From NCBI GenBank assembly GCA_024643945.1, contig JAHELX010000017.1, forward strand, positions 6,314 to 27,353: a DNA stretch of 21,040 nt, written 5' to 3'. The DNA comes from Anaerolineales bacterium (GTDB taxonomy: Bacteria; Chloroflexota; Anaerolineae; 4572-78; NAK82). Shown here one piece after another: positions 16,360-21,040 of this stretch. Position numbers and translations under genes: made by a program. The stretch's first letter is position 1; the number at the start of each line of letters is the position of its first letter. The notes below the pieces were generated by a model, which was not told the origin of the DNA, did no database searches, and saw nothing but the letters and a program-made list of their open reading frames with translations.

Positions 16360-17357
16360 TGCTTAGCCCTCCCTTGACTGACGTAGCCAACGACGAGCAT
16401 AAAGACGACCCCCAGCATGCCGCCGATTCCCAACCCTAGCCCCAGACTGACCAATGTCATCACCTTCAGGGATTTGTTGGCCTGCTCTGCAGCCTCCAAT
16501 TCGGACACCAGTTCCGGCGCTGGGCCGGTCGTGGTTGATGGCAACTGGACACTGGTAGCCGCCTGAGACACACCACCGGGTAAGGCATCTTCGTGAATGG
16601 CCTGCCCGTGGCAACCAGCGCACGCCTGCGATGACACCACCGAGAATCGATGGCTGGGAGCTGCCGTGCCGCCGATGGGCTCGTGAATACTGGCCAGGGC
16701 CACTGTCTCAGGGGACGTTACCGTCGAGAGGTGGCAGTCAGTACAGGTAATATCCTGAGCGCTATGAACGCTGTGAGCAAAATCTTCCAATTGGTTGCGA
16801 TGGCAGGCGCCGCACAATGCTTCGTCAGTCAACCGAAAGTCCTGTGAGTGCGAGAGATGACAACCGATGCATTGCACGCCAGACTGACCGTGAGGGCTAT
16901 CCTTCCATTGCTCATAGGTGTCAACGTGGCAGTCACTGCAGACGGACGAGTCGACATCTAAGTGCATCACACCGTTCTTGGGATGGTCTTCGACGTACGG
17001 GCCATGACAGGCCTCACACGTCACCCCAGCGTGGGCGTAGGTGCGATCAGCGGGGTTAAAGTCGGTCGTGTGGCAAGTGAGACAGTCGCATTCTGGAGTT
17101 GCCAAGTCTTCACTACAGGCTAACTGCAACGTCTCGTTGATGGTCGTCATCGCTTTGGCATGAGGTGAATTCTGCCAGGCCTCTGTTTCTGCTGAGTGAC
17201 ATTCGGCGCACTTCTCAGGTCCTTCATAGCCTGGTTGGGGTGGCGCAGACAAGACCGTGGCCGGCAAAAAGAAGCCAAGCAACACAATCAGGCAACTGAC
17301 CAGAAGCAGCCGCCCGATTGCGCCACCCTTGTGGGTAGCGATCGTCGATCTTACCAT
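16356..17357 (-). CDS. Octahaem c-type cytochrome with signal peptide and C-terminal membrane anchor
   Basis: Extracytoplasmic electron carrier of the NrfD operon. It has 333 residues. A signal peptide (about 1-38, ending ATVLSA) is followed by eight CXXCH sites at Cys50, 92, 114, 140, 163, 182, 205 and 246. A Ser/Thr/Pro linker then leads to a C-terminal membrane helix (about 300-326). Two additional cysteines (Cys81, Cys90) flank haem 2. The N-terminal pattern KCAECHSAETEAWQNSPHA is typical of cytochrome c554-like multihaem proteins. I use ATG 17357, with GGAGG 7 bases upstream and a signal peptide immediately following; the longer frame from 17555 reads through the 40-residue gene in a different frame and is not credible. 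It is coupled to the Fe-S gene and homologous to the octahaem protein at 12887-13678. Confidence 0.93.
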   Translation of the reverse strand: MVRSTIATHKGGAIGRLLLVSCLIVLLGFFLPATVLSAPPQPGYEGPEKCAECHSAETEAWQNSPHAKAMTTINETLQLACSEDLATPECDCLTCHTTDFNPADRTYAHAGVTCEACHGPYVEDHPKNGVMHLDVDSSVCSDCHVDTYEQWKDSPHGQSGVQCIGCHLSHSQDFRLTDEALCGACHRNQLEDFAHSVHSAQDITCTDCHLSTVTSPETVALASIHEPIGGTAAPSHRFSVVSSQACAGCHGQAIHEDALPGGVSQAATSVQLPSTTTGPAPELVSELEAAEQANKSLKVMTLVSLGLGLGIGGMLGVVFMLVVGYVSQGRAKQ

Positions 17358-17422
17358 GGTGTATCCTCCGTTATCCTCAGGTTGGCAACTTAAGTGCGTT
17401 GGGTATAGTCGCTTGCTCCCGG

Positions 17423-17545
17423 TCAGGATGGTGAGGGTATGACATACTTCAAGGCCCTGCTCAGCAGCCAGATCACCAAGATGGGCACCCCAAAACGGAG
17501 AATAGTCAGCCCGATCAAAGCGAACGCTGTCATCAACACTTCCAT
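17423..17545 (-). CDS. 40-residue single-pass membrane protein preceding the octahaem cytochrome
   Basis: Function unknown. Reading the minus strand from ATG 17545 gives 40 residues: a short N-terminus, one membrane helix (about 5-29, with the stretch ILRFGVP at 15-21) and a short basic tail (SRALKY). It has a strong ribosome site, GGGAGGTGAA, at 17551-17560, better than most in the window, and is the first gene after the operator-rich region. Its ILRFGVP stretch matches ILRLGVP in the membrane helix of the 126-residue protein at 12499-12879, which also precedes an octahaem cytochrome gene. I infer a small accessory subunit of the electron-transfer complex, comparable to small membrane subunits of other respiratory complexes. 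It is below usual annotation length limits. Confidence 0.7.
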   Translation of the reverse strand: MEVLMTAFALIGLTILRFGVPILVIWLLSRALKYVIPSPS

Positions 17546-17586
17546 CGTGGTTCACCTCCCTTTCATATAGAAAAGCTGAGCCGTTT

Positions 17587-17731
17587 TCTATACCTACTTT
17601 AATATATTGGGCCAGTCACTTCCATATGGGATTACACCCATTTTGGAGGAGCGACTCTGCCTCAAGGAGACCTGAATGGGGGTAAGAACCGGGAAGGCAT
17701 GGGGCGTTTCCCCCATTGGGGCAAATGGGGG
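17587..17731 (-). promoter_or_regulatory. Promoter/operator region of the octahaem-NrfD operon
   Basis: Three C-rich elements lie upstream of the 40-residue gene. First, a palindrome has arms CCCCCATT (17710-17717) and AATGGGGG (17724-17731) around a 6-base centre. Second, a half-site AATGGGGGTA is at 17675-17684. Third, TGGG-N6-CCCA (17627-17640) repeats the core in opposite arrangement. A TATAGA box on the minus strand (17587-17592) with no good -35 could be the -10 of an activator-dependent promoter. The palindrome arms are shared with the site at 12387-12404 next to the NarL-type regulator gene. Binding by that regulator is inferred, not shown. Confidence 0.5.
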
Positions 17732-17756
17732 TGTTTGTTGTTAGCAGAAGATAAAC

Positions 17757-17790
17757 AAAAATGCCCCAGCTTTATAGCCCGGGGCATTTA
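17757..17790 (-). terminator. Intrinsic terminator after the frameshifted small membrane gene
   Basis: On the minus strand AATGCCCC and GGGGCATT form the main stem, with an inner GCT/AGC stem and ATAA loop, and TTTTTGTTT follows. It starts a few bases after the TGA at 17796-17798, which is the stop of the restored frame of the gene upstream. That supports the restored frame being the real coding sequence. Confidence 0.85.
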
Positions 17791-17795
17791 CACCA

Positions 17796-18175
17796 TCACC
17801 GTCGTTTCTTACGTTTGTGCTTCTTCCGTGACCGACTCTTTTGTGGCGGGCGGCCTCCGCTGGCACCAGTGATGAAGAGCGCAAGCAAGAAGCCCAATAC
17901 AAAGGAGCCAATGAACACCCCACCACTAACCAGCGCTAATGTCATCAACAAGACGTTGTCTTCCCGGTAGACCAGGAACGTGGCTACTGCGCCCCCCCCG
18001 CTGTCAGCAGCCCCAGCAAACCCAGGTTAGAAAGGGCTGCCACCACTATCTGGGCCGCTCGCTGCAATGGATCTTCCGTGTCGCGCCAACGGGTGAGCAT
18101 CCGTTCCCAGCCGGTATATAGGATGAAGGCGAAGACGGCGGCGCCAACTATACCGCCAATAATGGCTGCTATCAT
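17796..18175 (-). pseudogene. Small three-helix membrane protein interrupted by a frameshift at a G8 tract
   Basis: From ATG 18175, with GGAGG 10 bases upstream, the frame runs 63 residues and stops at TAG just after a run of eight G (17992-17999 on the coding strand). If one more G is read, the frame continues for another 64 residues (AVATFLVYREDNVLLM, further hydrophobic helix, then a basic tail ending KSRSRKKHKRKKRR) and stops at TGA 17796, right before an intrinsic terminator. The combined 126-residue product has hydrophobic segments at about 2-20, 43-70 and 78-108. The function is unknown. The frame change could be a sequencing or assembly error in a homopolymer, phase variation, transcriptional slippage or -1 ribosomal frameshifting. 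The clean continuation argues against random decay. Confidence 0.8.
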
Positions 18176-18551
18176 GGTGTTTTCTCCTCCAAACTCGCAA
18201 TCTTCCGCATGGTGAGGCCGTACTCGCCATCAACCTCCCGCCGGGCTGAACGTGTGCACGTTTTACACCTACGCGTCTGGAGACTCGGCACGGTAAGGGT
18301 AACCTGCCATGCACTGTCTTCGGAAATTCAATGTACGAGGATGCTATTATACGACACCCCTCGGATTGTGAAAGGCACAGCAATCAATCTTCCCAGGAAA
18401 CGGCGTGGCCGCAGCCGATTTCAGCGAGATCAGCACTTTGGCCAATGGCTTCTCCAGATAGTCTTAAACATCGCATTCCCAGGCCAGAGTCAATCCGCGT
18501 GTGCCCGCCATATAATAGAATACGAATCCACCCTTGATTTTATTGCATATA
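18176..18551. other. Intergenic region without a credible gene
   Basis: I see no convincing coding sequence here; open frames lack ribosome sites or overlap neighbours. A TATAAT box on the minus strand (18346-18351) with a weak TTTCAC 16 bases upstream may be the promoter of the small membrane gene, about 170 bases from its start. A short dyad, AACGTG-TG-CACGTT (18249-18262), is the only other structure noted. Base composition turns AT-rich from about 18515 towards the divergent promoter. Confidence 0.5.
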
Positions 18552-18585
18552 TATTTGATAATATTGAAATCAATATTGACAAATA
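18552..18585. promoter_or_regulatory. 34-bp near-perfect dyad operator overlapping a promoter -35
   Basis: Left arm TATTTGATAATATTGA (18552-18567) and right arm TCAATATTGACAAATA (18570-18585) are inverted repeats matching at 14 of 16 positions with a 2-base centre. The inner 18 bases (18560-18577) are perfectly symmetric apart from the AA centre. The right arm covers the -35 box at 18576-18581, so a bound protein would block RNA polymerase. Repression by the DUF2089-type protein or another HTH protein is inferred. Confidence 0.65.
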
Positions 18586-18604
18586 CAAACTTATGTGATA
18601 AAAT
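18576..18604 (+). promoter_or_regulatory. Near-consensus sigma70-type promoter for the DUF2089/MFS genes
   Basis: TTGACA (18576-18581), a 17-base spacer and TAAAAT (18599-18604) make the best promoter in the window. The start codon at 18640 is about 30 bases after the expected transcription start, leaving a short leader with AAAGGAG as ribosome site. Confidence 0.8.
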
Positions 18605-18639
18605 CTTTACATCAGATTAGATCCGAAAGGAGCGTGGCT

Positions 18640-19020
18640 ATGTATCCCGTCATCGGGCGCTGCCCGGTTTGCGGGCAGACGCTAGAAGTGACCCGGCTCT
18701 ATTGCCGCCACTGCGACACGGCGCTGGAAGGCCATTTTAGCCTGGGCCGATTTTACGAACTGTCACCGGAGCAACTGCACTTCATGGAGACTTTCGTCCG
18801 GTGTCAGGGTAAGCTCAACCGAGTGCAAGAAGAGTTGAGGCTTTCTTATCCCACAGTGCGCAGCCGTCTACACGACGTTATTCGTGCCCTGGGCTATGAG
18901 GTAGACGAGGAGGAGGAAGCGCCCGTAACAGCCGAGGCCCGCCAAGCAGTCTTAGCAGCGCTGGCGGCGGGTGAGATCACCACCGAAGAAGCAGCCCGCC
19001 GCTTGCGGGGCGCAGCATAA
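18640..19020 (+). CDS. DUF2089-type zinc-ribbon/HTH protein
   Basis: Probably a small DNA-binding regulator; cytoplasmic. It has 126 residues. An N-terminal zinc ribbon has Cys8, Cys11, Cys22 and Cys25 (CPVCG...YCRHC). A central region (about 43-88) is helical with an HTH-like pattern (EELRLSYPTVRSRLHDVI). An acidic linker and a C-terminal SHOCT-like helical hairpin (VLAALAAGEITTEEAARRL) complete the DUF2089 layout. The start at 18640 follows AAAGGAG; the frame extends to 18595, but that ATG-proximal part lies within the promoter. It is the first gene behind a strong promoter overlapped by a 34-bp dyad, the usual arrangement for an autorepressor (inference). The MFS exporter gene begins 14-26 bases after its stop, so regulator and transporter form one unit. 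Confidence 0.85.
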   Translation: MYPVIGRCPVCGQTLEVTRLYCRHCDTALEGHFSLGRFYELSPEQLHFMETFVRCQGKLNRVQEELRLSYPTVRSRLHDVIRALGYEVDEEEEAPVTAEARQAVLAALAAGEITTEEAARRLRGAA

Positions 19021-19046
19021 TCAACGACTTGAGGATGGATAACGTT

Positions 19047-20327
19047 ATGAGTGTCACACCGCGTGTGTTGCAGCACGTACGTAAGATCACTCTATGGCGG
19101 CCGCTTGAGGTGCGCAACTTCCGGCTGCTCTGGTTGGGCGAGAGCATCTCTCTTCTCGGCGACCAGTTTCACTTCGTGGCTCTGGCGTGGCTTACATTGC
19201 AGTTAACCGGTTCTGGCCTCGCTCTCGGGACGGTCCTGATGGCAGCTTCGATTCCGCGTGCCGTCTTTATGGCCGTCGGCGGTGCGATGAGTGACCGGCT
19301 TTCTCCGCGGACGCTCATGCTCGTCTCCAACGCTGCGCGTGCCGCGCTGGTCGGTCTCATCACCGGACTCGTTCTGTTCGGAGCCATCCGACTCTGGCAC
19401 CTTTACCTCCTGGCAATCATCTTCGGGCTGGTAGACGCTTTCTTCCACCCCGCCTTTATGACCATTGTCCCGGCACTCGTCAAGAAGGACCAATTAGAAA
19501 CCAGCAACGCTTTGTTGCGTGGGACAGCTCAGCTAAGCGTGCTCATTGGCCCGGCGCCAGCCGGTTTCCTGATCTCTGTCGTGGGTGTGGCGTCAGCTTT
19601 CGGCATTGATGCAGTCACGTTTGTCATCGCGACCGTAGCACTCTGGCTGATGAAAGGGGACAACAACCCGGGGACCCCAACCTCCCATAGAGATGCAAGC
19701 GCGGCTGCCAAGCCCATCAAGCCGGATGGCCTGATGACTGCCATTCGCGAGGGGCTACACTATGCATGGAGCGATCCGGTGACCCGAGCCATCTTGCTCA
19801 TCGTTGCGGCTGTCGACTTTTCCTTCGTCGGTCCCTTCAACGTCGGCCTGGCGTCGCTGGCTGATCATCGCTTCGTGGGCGGACCTGTAGCGTTCGGGAT
19901 GATGCTCTCGGCTTGGGGTGGCGGTGCGTTGCTGGGCACGTTGGTGGCCGGTTTAATCGGACAGCCACGACAGCGGGGCCGGCTACTGCTAGGTATCGCG
20001 GGGGCGCTCGGCGCTGGTCTGTCACTACTCGGCATTGCGCCAAACGTCGTGCTGGCCTCTGTGGTAATCGGCGCTATGGGCCTGGGAAGCGGCTTCGTTA
20101 ACGTAGTGATGATCGCCTGGCTCCAAGGGAGAACCGATCCCCAGATGCTGGGGCGGGTGATGAGCCTGGTGATGCTCGCTTCGCTCGGTTTGGCGCCGCT
20201 TTCCTTCGCGATTGCGGGCGCCCTGGTCGACTTACACGCCACCCTCTTGTTCGCGGCTGCGGGTGCCATCGTGCTGATTGCAACCGGGGTCTCGGCGGCG
20301 AATCGAAGAGTGCGCACTATTGACTGA
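19047..20327 (+). CDS. MFS transporter (EntS-like drug/metabolite exporter family)
   Basis: Inner-membrane secondary transporter, probably a proton-coupled exporter; substrate unknown. It has 426 residues from the chosen start, with about twelve hydrophobic segments. The N-terminus RPLEVRNFRLLWLGESISLLGDQ, given here by its core FRLLWLGESISLLGD, is typical of the MFS_3/enterobactin-exporter-like branch. The loop between helices 2 and 3 has GGAMSDRLSPRTLM, the family A-motif region, and helix 5 contains GPAPAGFL. A central cytoplasmic loop lies near residues 190-230. The start is uncertain: ATG 19047 has GAGG about 12 bases upstream, ATG 19035 has GAGG directly adjacent, and a TTG at 19029 is also in frame. 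It is downstream of, and probably cotranscribed with, the DUF2089-type regulator. Confidence 0.88.
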   Translation: MSVTPRVLQHVRKITLWRPLEVRNFRLLWLGESISLLGDQFHFVALAWLTLQLTGSGLALGTVLMAASIPRAVFMAVGGAMSDRLSPRTLMLVSNAARAALVGLITGLVLFGAIRLWHLYLLAIIFGLVDAFFHPAFMTIVPALVKKDQLETSNALLRGTAQLSVLIGPAPAGFLISVVGVASAFGIDAVTFVIATVALWLMKGDNNPGTPTSHRDASAAAKPIKPDGLMTAIREGLHYAWSDPVTRAILLIVAAVDFSFVGPFNVGLASLADHRFVGGPVAFGMMLSAWGGGALLGTLVAGLIGQPRQRGRLLLGIAGALGAGLSLLGIAPNVVLASVVIGAMGLGSGFVNVVMIAWLQGRTDPQMLGRVMSLVMLASLGLAPLSFAIAGALVDLHATLLFAAAGAIVLIATGVSAANRRVRTID

Positions 20328-20383
20328 CGGTCTGGGGCTGGCAATGGGGCGCAGACTCGGGCAGTTCAGGGGCGGAGACGATT

Positions 20384-20412
20384 TTGCGGATTGTGTTGCC
20401 CAATGCTAAACT
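20384..20412 (+). promoter_or_regulatory. Putative promoter of the SHOCT/YvlD pair
   Basis: TTGCGG (20384-20389), a 17-base spacer and TAAACT (20407-20412) lie just upstream of the TAGGAGGA ribosome site of the gene starting at 20434. The leader would be very short. Both boxes are partial matches. Confidence 0.4.
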
Positions 20413-20433
20413 TTAATATCATAGGAGGACCCT

Positions 20434-20808
20434 ATGTCACTCACAGAAGAACGTATGCAAATTTTGAAAATGATCGAGGCTGGTACCATCACAGCCGAGG
20501 AAGGAGCCAAGTTGCTGGCAGCCCTGGAAGAGGGTGCGGAAAAGAGTGAAGGACCCGCATCTGGCGGCAAGGCCCGCTGGATGCGTATCCGCGTCACCGA
20601 CCTGAAGACTGGGCGTGCCAAGGTCAACGTCAACTTGCCGATGGGGCTGGTGAATTTTGGCATGAAAATGGGCGCTCGTTTTGCCCCGGAGATGGAAAAC
20701 ATGGATCTGAATGAAATTATGCAGGCCATCAAAGAGGGGGCGCAGGGCAAGATCGTCGAGGTGGAAGATGACGAGGATAACGAGCGGGTCCAGATCTACA
20801 TCGAGTAA
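20434..20808 (+). CDS. SHOCT-like-domain protein (YvlB/LiaX N-terminal-like)
   Basis: Function unknown; possibly part of an envelope-stress system by family analogy. It has 124 residues. The N-terminal helical hairpin (about 4-33, EERMQILKMIEAGTITAEEG) is the SHOCT-like module found in YvlB/LiaX proteins and at the C-terminus of DUF2089 proteins. A Gly-rich linker follows, then a beta-type segment (WMRIRVTDLKTGRAKVNVNL) and an acidic C-terminus (VEDDEDNERVQIYIE). No membrane segment or signal peptide is seen. The ribosome site TAGGAGGA is strong. The YvlD-type membrane protein gene starts 8 bases after its stop, an association also known from the Bacillus yvl genes. The C-terminal hairpin of the DUF2089 protein two genes upstream is of the same kind. 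Confidence 0.8.
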   Translation: MSLTEERMQILKMIEAGTITAEEGAKLLAALEEGAEKSEGPASGGKARWMRIRVTDLKTGRAKVNVNLPMGLVNFGMKMGARFAPEMENMDLNEIMQAIKEGAQGKIVEVEDDEDNERVQIYIE

Positions 20809-20816
20809 ACGAAACA

Positions 20817-21040
20817 ATGCGTAATCTGCTGATTCGTTGGATTATCAACGCCGTGGCCTTGGGCGTGGCGGCTGCTTTGGTACAGGGCATCCACGTGGAC
20901 GGCGGCTGGCAGGTGTTGGCGGTGACGGCGCTCATCTTTGGACTGGTTAACGCCCTCATCCGCCCGTTGGTGACGCTGTTGACCTGTCCGTTGATCATCC
21001 TCACCTTGGGCCTCTTCACGCTGGTTGTCAATGCTGGGAT
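20817..21040 (+). CDS. YvlD-type four-helix membrane protein (phage holin superfamily IV), 3' end cut
   Basis: Small integral membrane protein of the family labelled phage holin superfamily IV/YvlD; it is chromosomal in many bacteria and is not evidence of a prophage. From ATG 20817 the frame gives 74 residues before the window ends: MRNLLIRWIINAVALGVAAA, then a short loop (GIHVDGGW), a second helix with GLVNALIRPLV, and a third (PLIILTLGLFTLVVNAG). The NALIRP stretch followed by TCP and a Leu/Thr-rich helix is characteristic. Family length is about 110-120 residues, so roughly a third is missing. No separate ribosome site is obvious; it is 8 bases after the SHOCT-like gene, consistent with translational coupling. 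Confidence 0.85.
   Translation, partial: MRNLLIRWIINAVALGVAAALVQGIHVDGGWQVLAVTALIFGLVNALIRPLVTLLTCPLIILTLGLFTLVVNAG

Noticed and set aside
17358..17555. N-terminal extension of the octahaem cytochrome to 17555
   Set aside because: The extension overlaps the 40-residue gene in another frame, lacks a signal peptide at its start, and the internal ATG 17357 has both a ribosome site and a signal peptide.
18209..18598. 129-codon plus-strand open frame between the small membrane gene and the DUF2089 gene
   Set aside because: No ribosome site or homology, and its end covers the promoter and dyad at 18552-18604.
20817..21040. Prophage holin as a sign of a prophage
   Set aside because: The family name is historical; YvlD-type proteins are common chromosomal genes and no other phage gene is present.

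Overview
This 21 kb window looks like a chromosomal segment of a Chloroflexota bacterium (Anaerolineae/Caldilineae-like). That is an inference from gene content: a TPR/zinc-ribbon/Yip1 protein, a separately encoded biotin-dependent carboxylase, multihaem cytochromes with an NrfD-type membrane protein, and HPK7/NarL-type signalling. No rRNA, tRNA, CRISPR array or transposase is visible.

Region 1 (1-8993, all minus strand) is central carbon metabolism. In transcription order it holds an acyl-CoA (propionyl-CoA type) carboxyltransferase, a biotin carboxylase, a biotin carrier protein, a TPR/zinc-ribbon/Yip1 membrane protein with its own promoter, a malic enzyme-phosphotransacetylase fusion (MaeB), and a citrate synthase cut by the window edge. 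A hexanucleotide repeat that folds back on itself sits between the carboxyltransferase and biotin carboxylase genes. Together these genes link acyl-CoA carboxylation, C4/C3 interconversion and entry to the TCA cycle.

Region 2 (9033-12359, plus strand) encodes a small charged helical protein, then an overlapping pair: a membrane-bound HPK7-family sensor kinase with a GAF domain and a NarL/LuxR-type response regulator.

Region 3 (12387-17760) is the most unusual part. A plus-strand unit (small membrane protein with a six-cysteine tail, then an octahaem cytochrome c) converges on a minus-strand operon (a 40-residue membrane protein, a paralogous octahaem cytochrome c with a C-terminal anchor, a Tat-exported protein with four [4Fe-4S] motifs, and an NrfD/HybB-type quinone-interacting membrane subunit). 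This resembles a quinone:multihaem-cytochrome electron-transfer complex without a molybdopterin or hydrogenase subunit. CCCCATT/AATGGGG palindromes lie upstream of both units and are good candidates for operators of the adjacent response regulator.

Region 4 (17796-21040) contains a small three-helix membrane protein gene that is broken, or controlled, by a frameshift at a G8 tract. It is followed by a plus-strand set: a DUF2089-type zinc-ribbon/HTH protein behind a near-consensus promoter overlapped by a 34-bp dyad, an MFS exporter, a SHOCT-like-domain protein, and a YvlD-type four-helix membrane protein cut by the window end.
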